Source: Ferrovibrio sp965278975 (GTDB lineage: Bacteria; Pseudomonadota; Alphaproteobacteria; Ferrovibrionales; Ferrovibrionaceae). From it: DNA of 64,000 nucleotides. How positions within the stretch are numbered: the first letter of the stretch is position 1; the number at the start of each line of letters is the position of its first letter. The notes under the pieces were generated by a model. That model saw only the letters and a program-made list of their open reading frames with translations. It had not been told where the DNA came from and searched no databases. The stretch covers positions 2,852,001 to 2,916,000 of the forward strand of contig NZ_OZ257126.1 in the NCBI RefSeq assembly GCF_965278975.1, written 5' to 3'. Below are positions 8,395 through 16,640 of this stretch, in pieces. A program made the translations under genes and the position numbers.

Positions 8395-10188
8395 TTAGAA
8401 ATTAGCCGCCTCCAGATGCATTGTCGAGCCGGCGCCCGCCTGAATCTTGGCGAGCTGTGACGCGGTATCGGGCAGCATGCGGTCCATGAAGAACTTGCCG
8501 GTAGCGAGCTTGTTCTCCAGGAAGGTCTTGTCGTCGTCATTGGCCGCCAGCTTGGCATGGGCCACCTTGGCCATGCGGCACCACATCAGGCCGATAGCGA
8601 CCAGGCCGAACATGCAGAGGTAATCCCAGGAAGCCGCACCGGCCTCGTCGGGATTCTTCATGCCCTTTTCGCTGACAAAGCCAGTGGCGGTTTGCAGCCG
8701 CGCGAAGGCCTTGGCCAGCGGCATCACATAATCCTTGCCGATCTTCGGGTCGGCCATGTTGGCCTGGATGAAGCCATCCACCTGGTGGAAGAAGCGGCGG
8801 GCGAGGCGGCCGATACCAGTCGGCAGCTTGCGACCGACGAGGTCGAGCGCCTGGATGCCGTTGGCGCCTTCATAGATCATGGCGATGCGGGCATCGCGCA
8901 CGAACTGCTCCATGCCCCATTCGGCGATATAGCCATGGCCGCCATAAACCTGCTGCGCCATGGTGGCCGACTGATAGCCGTATTCGGTGAGGTAGGCTTT
9001 GATCATCGGCGTGAGGAAAGCCACCAGATCGTCGGATGACTGGCGCTGCTCGGGATCGGGATGCTTGCCCGCCACATCGATCTCAAGGCCGGTCCACAAG
9101 GCCAGCGCACGGGCGCCCTCGGTGAAGGCCTTGATGCTCATCAGCATGCGCCGGATATCGGGATGCACGATCAGCGGATCGGCCGGCTTCTCCGGTGCCT
9201 TGGTGCCGGTGATTGAGCGGCCCTGGAGGCGGTCCTTGGCATAGGTGACGGCGTTCTGGTAGGCGACTTCCGCCTGGGCCAGACCCTGAATGCCGACGCC
9301 GAGGCGGGCGGCATTCATCATCACGAACATGGCCTGCATGCCTTTGTGCATCTGGCCGACCAGCCAACCCTTGGCGCCATCGTAGTTCAGCACGCAGGTG
9401 GAATTGCCGTGGATGCCCATCTTGTGCTCGATGGAGCCGACCGCCACGCCGTTGCGCTGGCCGAGCGAACCATCGCCGTTGACCAGAAATTTTGGCACCA
9501 CGAACAGGCTGACACCCTTGATGCCCTCCGGGCCGCCCGGAATCTTGGCCAACACCAGATGGATGATGTTTTCCGACATATTGTGTTCGCCGGCCGAGAT
9601 GAAAATCTTGGTGCCGGAGATCAGGTAGCTGCCGTCTGTTTGAGGCTCTGCCTTGGTGCGCATCAGGCCCAGATCGGTGCCGCAATGCGGCTCGGTCAGG
9701 TTCATGGTGCCGGTCCATTCGCCCGACAGCATCTTTGGCAGATAGGTGCGCTTCTGCTCGTCGGTGCCGTAGCGGTGCAGCGCCTCATAGGCGCCGTGGG
9801 TCAGACCGGGATACATGGCAAAGGCCATGTTGGCTGCCGACTGCATCTCCGCCATGGCGAAGCCGACGACATGCGGCAGGCCCTGGCCGCCATATTCCGG
9901 ATCGCCGGTGAGGCCGCCCCAGCCGGCTTCGCAATACTTTTCGTAGGCTTCCTTGAAGCCGGTCGGCGTGTAGACTACGCCGTTTTCCAGCCGGCAGCCC
10001 TCGCGGTCGCCCACCTGGTTCAGCGGCTGCAGCACTTCGCTCATGAACTTGCCGCCCTCTTCGAGGATGGCGTCGATGGTGTCGCGGCTGGCTTCCTCGA
10101 AGCCGGGCATCGAGGTGTAGCTTTCCAGGTTCAGCACATCATGCAGCACGAACTGGAAGTCCTTGACCGGAGCGGTATAGGTCGGCAT
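8395..10188 (-). CDS. Acyl-CoA dehydrogenase, ~600-aa class with C-terminal extension
   Basis: Large-class acyl-CoA dehydrogenase, 597 aa, roughly 200 aa longer than classical enzymes owing to a C-terminal helical domain. Visible motifs are MNLTEPHCGTDLGL (flavin/substrate loop), GHGYIAEWGMEQ and MIYEGANGIQALDLVGRK, where the Glu of YEG is the expected catalytic base. Family members act on medium- to long-chain acyl-CoA or, in the DmdC branch, on methylmercaptopropionyl-CoA; the substrate cannot be read from sequence. Position just downstream of FadN/FadA-like genes supports a role as FadE of this operon. Confidence 0.92.
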   Translation of the reverse strand: MPTYTAPVKDFQFVLHDVLNLESYTSMPGFEEASRDTIDAILEEGGKFMSEVLQPLNQVGDREGCRLENGVVYTPTGFKEAYEKYCEAGWGGLTGDPEYGGQGLPHVVGFAMAEMQSAANMAFAMYPGLTHGAYEALHRYGTDEQKRTYLPKMLSGEWTGTMNLTEPHCGTDLGLMRTKAEPQTDGSYLISGTKIFISAGEHNMSENIIHLVLAKIPGGPEGIKGVSLFVVPKFLVNGDGSLGQRNGVAVGSIEHKMGIHGNSTCVLNYDGAKGWLVGQMHKGMQAMFVMMNAARLGVGIQGLAQAEVAYQNAVTYAKDRLQGRSITGTKAPEKPADPLIVHPDIRRMLMSIKAFTEGARALALWTGLEIDVAGKHPDPEQRQSSDDLVAFLTPMIKAYLTEYGYQSATMAQQVYGGHGYIAEWGMEQFVRDARIAMIYEGANGIQALDLVGRKLPTGIGRLARRFFHQVDGFIQANMADPKIGKDYVMPLAKAFARLQTATGFVSEKGMKNPDEAGAASWDYLCMFGLVAIGLMWCRMAKVAHAKLAANDDDKTFLENKLATGKFFMDRMLPDTASQLAKIQAGAGSTMHLEAANF

Positions 10189-10214
10189 GTCGAATCCTCC
10201 TCAGTTGCGTCCGA

Positions 10215-12533
10215 TTAATTGCGCAGCGGCCGGCCCTTGGTCAGCATGTGTTCGATGCGGTCCAGGGTGGCGTTGGTCTTGATCAGCGACATGAAATTCT
10301 CGCGCTCAAGCTCGAGCAGCTTCTTCTCGGTCACCACCTCAGTGATGTCGGTGTTGCCGCCCGACACCACATTGGCCAATGCCGAGGAAACCACCACGTC
10401 ATGCTTGGTGGCCTTGCCCTGCTGCGCGAAACCTTCCACAGCCAGACTCATCGCCGCCTTGGCGGACGGGCCGGGCAGGTTGATTTCCACCGGCTTCGGG
10501 GCCGCGTAGTTTTCCACCAGCTTCAGCGCCTTGGCCTTGGCATCGGCCAGCAGGCGGCGGCGGTTCATGGTGATGCCGTCGCCATCGCGCAGGATCAGCA
10601 TGTCGCGCGCTTCCATGGCGGAAGTCGCCACCTTGGCGGTCGAGATCGCTTCGAACACCTGGGCCAGGGCCGGCATCGGGCCGCCGGGGCGACGCTTGTT
10701 GGTGATCGCGCGGGTGATCAATTCCTTGCAGCCGCCCCAGCCGGGGATGACGCCGACGCCGACTTCCACCAGGCCCATATAGCTTTCGGCATGGGCCTGG
10801 ATCGCATCGGAATGCAGCGCCAGTTCGCAGCCGCCGCCCAGGGCCATGCCGGCCACGGCAGCAACCACGGGGAAGGGCGCGTATTTCAGCTTCATATAGG
10901 CGTCCTGGCCCTCGGCGATGCCCTGCTCGATGGCCGGCCACATGGCGATATTGGCCTGGAACAGCGCGATACCGACATTGGCGCCGACGGAGAAGTTGTC
11001 GTAGTCGCCGCCGATGATCAGGGCCTTGAAGCCCTTCTTGTCGATCTTGGCCGCTTCCTTCACCATGGCGATGATATCGGCATCCACCGCATTCATCTTG
11101 GTGTGCAGTTCAAGGCAGGCAACGCCGTCGCCCACATCCCACAGGCTGGCGCCCTTGTTGGACAGGATCGGCTGCTTGCCGCGCTTGATATCGGCCAGCA
11201 TCCAGGCGCCTTCCGCCACCACGATCTCGGCATACTCGCCAGAGGGGGTGAGGCGATAAGCCTTGCCGTTCTCTTCCTTGTAGAAGGGGCGGCCATTGGC
11301 CACCTGCACCATCTTCGGCACCGGCATGCCGGCAGCCTTCAGCTTCTCGGCGAACCAGGCGGTGCCAAGCTGGTCGATCTGCTCGTAGGGGCCATATTTC
11401 CAGGCATAGCCGGTCTTCATCGCCACATCCACGGCGGCGATGTCGTCAACGATCTCCGGCACCAGGTCGGCGGCATAGGAGAGCACGCGGCTCAGCACGC
11501 CCCAGGCATATTTGCCGCCCTTGTCGTCGAATTCGACCAGCGCGCGCAGGCCCTTGCGGGCCGCCTTCACGGAATCCAGGTTGGCGCGCAGCTTCGGGCG
11601 GTATTCGCCGGTCTTGAGGTCCAGCGCTTCCTTGCCCTTGTTGCGGTAGAAGCCGCCCTTGCCCTTGCGGCCGGTATAGCCGTCCTTGATCATCTTCTGC
11701 ATCAAGGCGTTCAGCGGATGATCGGCCTTGTAGAACTGCGGCAGTGGATCGCTGGCCGGCAGGGTCTTCAGCATCGAGCCGACCACATAGGGGCCAAGGT
11801 CGATGCCGGTCAGATCGGCAAGACCAAAGATGCCGGTCTTGGGGATGCCGGTCGGCTTGCCGATGATGCTGTCGGCTTCCTCGACGGTGAGGTCCATGTC
11901 ATAGGCCAGCGCGGTGGCGACCGTGGACCAGTAGATGCCGATGCGGTTGGCGATGAAGCCCGGGCGGTCCTTGCAGTCGACCACTTCCTTGCCGAGTTTC
12001 TCGTCGCCGAACTTGCGCAAAGCCGCAATGGCATCGGCGCGGGTCTTGGGGCCCTTCACCAGTTCGAACAGGCGCATGTAGCGCGGCGGATTGAAGAAGT
12101 GAGTCACCGCGAAATCGGCGGCGAAGCTGTCCGGCAGGCCTTGGGTCAGCAGGTCAAGCGGGATCGTCGAGGTGTTCGACGTGACGATCGAACCCTTCTT
12201 GCGGTTCTGCTCCAGCTTGGCATAGAGGTCGCGCTTCAGCTCGACATTCTCGATGATGGCTTCGCAAATCCAGTCGACATCGGCGAGCTTGGCGAGGTCA
12301 TCCTCGATATTGCCGGGCGTCACCAGCTTGGCGACACGCGGATGCATGAACGGCGCCGGCTTGGTCTTGAGCATCTTCTGGATGGCGCCCTCGGCGAGCG
12401 CGTTCCGGTTGTTCGCACCCTTCGGCACGATATCCAGCAGCAGCACCGGGATGCCGGCATTGGCGACATGGGCGGCAATGCCGGAGCCCATGACGCCGGA
12501 GCCGATGACGGCAACTTTCTTGATCTCGGTCAT
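10215..12533 (-). CDS. fadN: FadN-like 3-hydroxyacyl-CoA dehydrogenase/enoyl-CoA hydratase
   Basis: Bifunctional beta-oxidation protein, 772 aa. The dehydrogenase Rossmann motif GSGVMGSG is at the N-terminus (about residue 11). The crotonase domain is C-terminal (about 470-690, motif ALGGGCELAL and GVIPGWGG). This is the order of the FadN family (Bacillus fadNAE operons) and the reverse of FadB/FadJ. ATG at 12533 gives MTEIKKVAVIG directly before the Rossmann strand; the open frame extends 32 codons further up but overlaps the upstream thiolase gene. A thiolase lies 16 bp upstream and a large acyl-CoA dehydrogenase 26 bp downstream, recreating a fadN-A-E set. Confidence 0.92.
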   Translation of the reverse strand: MTEIKKVAVIGSGVMGSGIAAHVANAGIPVLLLDIVPKGANNRNALAEGAIQKMLKTKPAPFMHPRVAKLVTPGNIEDDLAKLADVDWICEAIIENVELKRDLYAKLEQNRKKGSIVTSNTSTIPLDLLTQGLPDSFAADFAVTHFFNPPRYMRLFELVKGPKTRADAIAALRKFGDEKLGKEVVDCKDRPGFIANRIGIYWSTVATALAYDMDLTVEEADSIIGKPTGIPKTGIFGLADLTGIDLGPYVVGSMLKTLPASDPLPQFYKADHPLNALMQKMIKDGYTGRKGKGGFYRNKGKEALDLKTGEYRPKLRANLDSVKAARKGLRALVEFDDKGGKYAWGVLSRVLSYAADLVPEIVDDIAAVDVAMKTGYAWKYGPYEQIDQLGTAWFAEKLKAAGMPVPKMVQVANGRPFYKEENGKAYRLTPSGEYAEIVVAEGAWMLADIKRGKQPILSNKGASLWDVGDGVACLELHTKMNAVDADIIAMVKEAAKIDKKGFKALIIGGDYDNFSVGANVGIALFQANIAMWPAIEQGIAEGQDAYMKLKYAPFPVVAAVAGMALGGGCELALHSDAIQAHAESYMGLVEVGVGVIPGWGGCKELITRAITNKRRPGGPMPALAQVFEAISTAKVATSAMEARDMLILRDGDGITMNRRRLLADAKAKALKLVENYAAPKPVEINLPGPSAKAAMSLAVEGFAQQGKATKHDVVVSSALANVVSGGNTDITEVVTEKKLLELERENFMSLIKTNATLDRIEHMLTKGRPLRN

Positions 12534-12549
12534 ATCCGTCACGCTCCGC

Positions 12550-13686
12550 TTACACGGCTTCCAGCACGGTGGCGATGCCCTGGCCGCCACCGATGCACTG
12601 GGTGGCCAGCGCGAACTGCTTGCCTTCACGCTTCAGCAGCGAGGCCGCCTTGCCGGTGATTCGGGCGCCGGTGGCACCCATCGGATGGCCCAGCGCAATG
12701 GCGCCGCCATCGAGGTTGACCTTGCTCATGTCGTAATCGGCCTGCTTCACGCAAGCCAGCGCCTGGGCGGCGAAGGCTTCGTTCAACTCGATGATGTCGA
12801 TATCCTTGAGCGACAGGCCGGCGCGCTTCAGCGCCTTCTCGGTCGCCGGCACCGGGCCGATGCCCATCAGTTCCGGCGCGCAGCCGGCCACGGCCACCGA
12901 CTTGATGCGGGCCAGCGGCTTCAGGCCATGGGCCTTGGCGAAGTCTTCCGAGCAGACCAGGGTGGCGGAAGCGCCATCGGTGAGCGGCGAGGAGGTGCCG
13001 GCGGTGACGGTGCCGGCCTGGTCGAAGGCCGGGTTGAGGCCGGCGAGGCCTTCGACGGAGGTATCCGGGCGGATGCAGCCGTCGAGTTCGACGCGATTGT
13101 TGCCGTCGATGATGGCGACGATCTCATCCTTCAGCTTGCCGGCCTGCTGCGCGGCGGCGGCCTTGCGGTGGCTTTCGACGGCCATCAGTTCCTGCGCGGC
13201 GCGGTCGATGGAATACTTCTTCGCCAGGTTCTCGGCGGTGATGCCCATGGAGACATAGGCCTGCGGATAATCCTGCAGCAGCTTCGGGTTCGGCAGGGTG
13301 TTGAAGCCGCCCATTGGCACGCGGGTCATGCTTTCCACGCCGGCGCAGATGAAGGCCTCGCCGGCATTCATCTGGATCGCACCGGCAGCCTGATGGATCG
13401 ACTGCATCGAGGAACCGCAGAAGCGGTTGACGGTGGTGCCGGCGGCTTCCTGCGGGATGCCGGCCAGGAAGGAAATCAGGCGGGCGACGTTGAGGCCCTG
13501 CTCACCTTCCGGGAAGGCGCAGCCGACGATCACATCTTCAATCGCCTTCGGGTCGACGCCGCTGCGTTCCACCAGTGCCTTCACCACCTGCGCCGTCAGG
13601 TCATCGGGCCGCACCTTGGTCAGCGCACCCTTGCGGGCCAGCGTGAAAGGCGAACGGGCATAGGCGGCGATGACGACATTGCGCAT
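12550..13686 (-). CDS. fadA: Acetyl-CoA C-acyltransferase (FadA-like thiolase)
   Basis: Thiolase of 378 aa, slightly short for the family but complete, with nucleophile C90 (NRFCGSS), H334 (ALGHPMGATG) and C364 (TQCIGGG). It catalyses the terminal thiolytic step of beta-oxidation. It is located between the MerR regulator and the FadN-like gene on the same strand, so it is probably the first enzyme gene of a regulator-led operon merR-fadA-fadN-fadE-fadE. It is clearly divergent from the other thiolase of the window (5811-7019), which implies two non-redundant sets rather than a recent duplication. Confidence 0.93.
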   Translation of the reverse strand: MRNVVIAAYARSPFTLARKGALTKVRPDDLTAQVVKALVERSGVDPKAIEDVIVGCAFPEGEQGLNVARLISFLAGIPQEAAGTTVNRFCGSSMQSIHQAAGAIQMNAGEAFICAGVESMTRVPMGGFNTLPNPKLLQDYPQAYVSMGITAENLAKKYSIDRAAQELMAVESHRKAAAAQQAGKLKDEIVAIIDGNNRVELDGCIRPDTSVEGLAGLNPAFDQAGTVTAGTSSPLTDGASATLVCSEDFAKAHGLKPLARIKSVAVAGCAPELMGIGPVPATEKALKRAGLSLKDIDIIELNEAFAAQALACVKQADYDMSKVNLDGGAIALGHPMGATGARITGKAASLLKREGKQFALATQCIGGGQGIATVLEAV

Positions 13687-13751
13687 GGCGGTTTTCTCCC
13701 TAGAAGAATACGAGATAGATAGAGGTCGAGACGGTTTGGTTTAGCTGACGG

Positions 13752-14204
13752 CTACTCGGCGACGTTCAGCATCGCGTCGCTGCGGGTCTTCACGAAATCA
13801 TCGATGCTCGGCACTTTGCCGCCGCGGTCCTTGAGGCCAAGATATTCCTCAAGTATGGCAACCGAGCGACGCAGTTCGTCGATGGCGGCCTCGACATCGC
13901 GGCGCTGGGTTTCCAGTACCTTGAGGCGGTCGGCCGAGCGCTTCAGCGTGACACGGAGCTGCTCGCCCTGGCCATCGCCGAGATCGTACAGATTGATCAT
14001 CTCGCGGATCTCCGCGAGGCTGAAGCCAAGCCGCTTGCCGCGCAGGATCAGGATCAGGCGGGCGCGGTCGCGCTTGGTGTAGACCCGGTTCATGCCCTGG
14101 CGCGAGGGATGCAGCAGGCCCTTGTCTTCATAGAAGCGGATCGCGCGGGCAGTGACTTTGAATTCCTGCGCGAGGTCGGTGATGGTGAAGGTCTTCTCGG
14201 TCAC
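13752..14204 (-). CDS. MerR-family regulator of fatty/branched-chain acid catabolism (LiuR-like)
   Basis: Transcription regulator of 150 aa. The MerR winged HTH occupies residues 6-75 (TITDLAQEFKVTARAIRFYE, then the GMNRVYTKRDRARL wing), followed by a dimerisation coiled coil (about 85-125). It lacks the cysteines of metal-sensing MerR proteins and resembles the LiuR/acyl-CoA-catabolism branch. It heads the beta-oxidation gene block, and the perfect palindrome at 14272-14287, 68 bp upstream of its start, fits autoregulation plus control of the downstream fad genes. The ligand is inferred to be an acyl-CoA or related metabolite. Confidence 0.88.
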   Translation of the reverse strand: MTEKTFTITDLAQEFKVTARAIRFYEDKGLLHPSRQGMNRVYTKRDRARLILILRGKRLGFSLAEIREMINLYDLGDGQGEQLRVTLKRSADRLKVLETQRRDVEAAIDELRRSVAILEEYLGLKDRGGKVPSIDDFVKTRSDAMLNVAE

Positions 14205-14271
14205 GGAACGCCTCCCACTGCCTTCCGGCCGGTCGCTGCCGGCCTTGCGTCTTACTGAGGGCGACTCTTAG

Positions 14272-14287
14272 TTTACGTTAACGTAAA
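14272..14287. promoter_or_regulatory. Perfect 16-bp palindrome, probable MerR/LiuR-type operator
   Basis: TTTACGTTAACGTAAA is a perfect palindrome in the 248-bp gap between the divergent merR-like gene and the Mpo1-like gene (14205-14452). LiuR-type MerR regulators are known to bind TTTACGT-type palindromes upstream of acyl-CoA catabolic operons. MerR proteins normally bind between -35 and -10 boxes, so the site probably marks the merR-fad promoter. The rest of the gap shows no other gene or strong structure. Confidence 0.65.
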
Positions 14288-14452
14288 CGTCAACTGGATT
14301 CTTAGCCGCAACTGCCGCTGCGGCTTCCACACCTTAAAAGTTGACCTCACGGCAGCCAGAGGAGCGGATAAAGGGCGGAATCGGTTGTGGAAAACCGCCG
14401 CTGGCAGGTCTATGCTGCCGTTCAGCCGCACCAGCACATGGAGGAAATCGCC

Positions 14453-14815
14453 ATGGCGGATGAACGCATTACTACCTACGCTGCCTTCTGGCCATACTAC
14501 CTCCGCGAGCACTCAAAGCCGAGTGGTCGCGCTTTGCATTATTTTGGTACCAGTCTGGCGCTGATCGCCCTGGCGGTGCTGATCGTCACCGGCAACCCAT
14601 GGTTCATTCCGGTCGCCCTGGTTTCCGGCTATGGCCCGGCCTGGATCGCGCATTTCTTCATCGAGAAGAACCGCCCGGCGACCTTCAAATATCCGTTCTG
14701 GTCGCTGGCCTCGGATTTCCGCATGTATTTCTGCTTCATCACCGGCCGGCTCGGGCCTGAACTCGAGCGCGCCGGCGTCAACACCACCAGCCAGACCGGT
14801 CACGCCGCGGCGTAA
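14453..14815 (+). CDS. Mpo1-like (DUF962) membrane protein
   Basis: Small membrane protein of 120 aa in the DUF962/Mpo1-like family, whose yeast member is an iron-dependent dioxygenase in 2-hydroxy fatty acid alpha-oxidation. Conserved histidine-containing motifs are visible: LHYFGTS near residue 25 and AHFFIEKNRPATFKYP near residue 70. There are about three hydrophobic helices. The ATG at 14453 follows GAGGAAAT; an in-frame upstream codon at 14387 has no such site. It is divergent from the fatty-acid regulator. A role in lipid metabolism is plausible from the family but unproven in bacteria. Confidence 0.85.
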   Translation: MADERITTYAAFWPYYLREHSKPSGRALHYFGTSLALIALAVLIVTGNPWFIPVALVSGYGPAWIAHFFIEKNRPATFKYPFWSLASDFRMYFCFITGRLGPELERAGVNTTSQTGHAAA

Positions 14816-14843
14816 CCCTTAAACAAGGGCGTTCCAGAGTCCG

Positions 14844-15770
14844 ATGCAGATTTACCTGCCCATCGCTGAGCTGTCGGTCAATGTCTGGCTGCTGCTCGGT
14901 CTGGGTGGGGTGGTCGGCTATCTCTCCGGCCTGTTCGGCGTTGGCGGCGGCTTTCTGCTGACACCATTATTGATCTTCATCGGCGTACCGCCGGCGGTGG
15001 CGGTGGCGACTTCGGCCAACCAGGTGGTGGCGGCCAGCGTTTCCGGCTTCTATGCCCATTGGCGCAAGGCCAATGTCGATTTCCGCATGGGCGGCATGCT
15101 GCTGGCTGGCGGTCTTGCCGGCTCAGGTTTTGGTGCCTGGCTGTTCAGCTATATGCGTCAGGCCGGCCATCTCGATCTGGTGATCAGTCTCTCTTATGTC
15201 GTGATTCTCGGCATGGTTGGCGGCCTGATGGCGGTGGATGCGGTTCGCGCCTTGCGCCGCCGGGCTGATACGGCACCGCCGCGCAAGATCAAGCGGTTCC
15301 ACGATCATCCGTTGCTCAAGGCGTTGCCGTTCAAGATGCGGTTCCGTCGCTCGCAACTCTATATCAGCGCGCTGCTGCCACTGGTGCTGGGCTTCGTTGT
15401 CGGTGTGCTTGCGGCGATCATGGGTGTGGGCGCCGGCTTCCTGCTGGTGCCGGCGATGATCTATCTGCTCGGCATGCCGGCCGCCGTTGTGGTTGGCACC
15501 TCGCTGTTCCAGATCATTTTCGTTACTGCCAATGTCACCATGCTACATGCCATCACCACGCAGACCGTGGATGTGACCCTGGCACTGATGCTGCTGGTCG
15601 GTTCGGTGGTCGGCGCCCAGTTCGGTGCGCGGGCGGGTGCGGTTTTGCGTGGCGAACACTTGCGCGGCCTGCTGGCTTTGCTGGTGCTTGGCGTGGCGAT
15701 CTTCCTGGCGTTGGAATTGTTCATTCCGCCGGCGGATATCTACTCGCTTGAGCCGGGGAATCTGCGATGA
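14844..15770 (+). CDS. TauE/SafE-family anion exporter
   Basis: Polytopic inner-membrane protein, 308 aa with about eight TM helices, of the sulfite/organosulfonate exporter family. The internal duplication of the family is obvious: GLFGVGGGFLLTP near residue 28 and AIMGVGAGFLLVP near residue 193. The stop TGA overlaps the ATG of the next gene (ATGA, 15767-15770), and that neighbour is a TIGR02186 protein, a linkage seen repeatedly in Alphaproteobacteria. The substrate is probably a sulfur oxyanion or similar small anion, by family only. Confidence 0.9.
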   Translation: MQIYLPIAELSVNVWLLLGLGGVVGYLSGLFGVGGGFLLTPLLIFIGVPPAVAVATSANQVVAASVSGFYAHWRKANVDFRMGGMLLAGGLAGSGFGAWLFSYMRQAGHLDLVISLSYVVILGMVGGLMAVDAVRALRRRADTAPPRKIKRFHDHPLLKALPFKMRFRRSQLYISALLPLVLGFVVGVLAAIMGVGAGFLLVPAMIYLLGMPAAVVVGTSLFQIIFVTANVTMLHAITTQTVDVTLALMLLVGSVVGAQFGARAGAVLRGEHLRGLLALLVLGVAIFLALELFIPPADIYSLEPGNLR

Positions 15771-16537
15771 CGCGCCGGCTCGTCATTCTTCTCGCCTTGC
15801 TACTGCTGGTCTGCGCCGGCGAGGCGCGGGCGCAGCGTGGCCTATCCTCCACCGTGGTGCCGGCGGATGCGCCGCTGGTCACGGATCTTTCGGCGCATCT
15901 CATCGCCATTACGTCCAGCTTCACCGGCACCGAACTGCTGCTGTTCGGCTCGGTGGATGAGCCAGGTGATATCGTGGTGGTGGTGCGTGGCCCCTCCGGG
16001 CCAGCCATCGTGCGGCAGAAGAAGCGCGAGGCCGGAATATGGCTCAATCGTTCGCCGCTGCGCTTCGAAGGCGTGCCGGCCTATTATGCCGTCGCCTCGA
16101 CCCGGCCGCTCAAGGAAGTGGCGTCGCCCAACCTGCTGGCGCGGCTGCAGATCGGCGGCGAGAATCTGCGTTTCCGTTTTGCCAATCCGAGCCAGGAACC
16201 GGATACCAGCCCGCACCGCGCGGCAATTCTGCGCCACAAGGCGCTCGGAGGCTTGTATCGCGAGGAGACGAGTGTTGTTTTCCTCGGGCCTAAGCTGTTC
16301 CGCAGCGAGATCAGTTTTCCTTCCACCGTGCCGGTGGGCACCTACACCACGGAAGTCTACCTGATCCGCGATGACCGCGTGATCGCCGCGCAATCGACGC
16401 CGCTATTCGTCGACAAGCAGGGTATTGAGCAGGAAATCTTCGACTTTTCCCGCCGCGAGCCGGCGGTTTATGGTTTCATAGCGGTGCTGCTGGCGGTGAC
16501 CGCCGGCTGGGCCGCCGCGCTGCTTTTCCGCCGCTGA
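15767..16537 (+). CDS. TIGR02186-family membrane-anchored protein
   Basis: Protein of 256 aa with an N-terminal signal peptide (cleavage expected near ARAQ, residue 23), a beta-rich extracytoplasmic region and one C-terminal TM helix (about 232-253) ending in RR. It matches the TIGR02186 family, uncharacterised but habitually encoded next to TauE/SafE exporters. Translational coupling by a 4-bp overlap suggests a joint function, perhaps a periplasmic accessory of the exporter. No catalytic motif is evident. Confidence 0.85.
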   Translation: MTRRLVILLALLLLVCAGEARAQRGLSSTVVPADAPLVTDLSAHLIAITSSFTGTELLLFGSVDEPGDIVVVVRGPSGPAIVRQKKREAGIWLNRSPLRFEGVPAYYAVASTRPLKEVASPNLLARLQIGGENLRFRFANPSQEPDTSPHRAAILRHKALGGLYREETSVVFLGPKLFRSEISFPSTVPVGTYTTEVYLIRDDRVIAAQSTPLFVDKQGIEQEIFDFSRREPAVYGFIAVLLAVTAGWAAALLFRR

Positions 16538-16640
16538 TAGCAACTGCCCGGAGTGAGGGTATTCGCGTACCCGAGGCCCGCCGCAACCAGCTCTTTCCCC
16601 TGCGGATGCAATATGCGAAATTGTATTTCATTTTTCTGAG

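Noticed and set aside
10248..12659. 803-codon open frame on the plus strand
   Set aside because: It is antisense to the FadN-like gene. Its translation is rich in His, Gly, Gln and Arg with no domain, the usual shadow frame of a high-GC gene. The same holds for the long frames at 4162-6054, 49933-51675 and 52306-53382.
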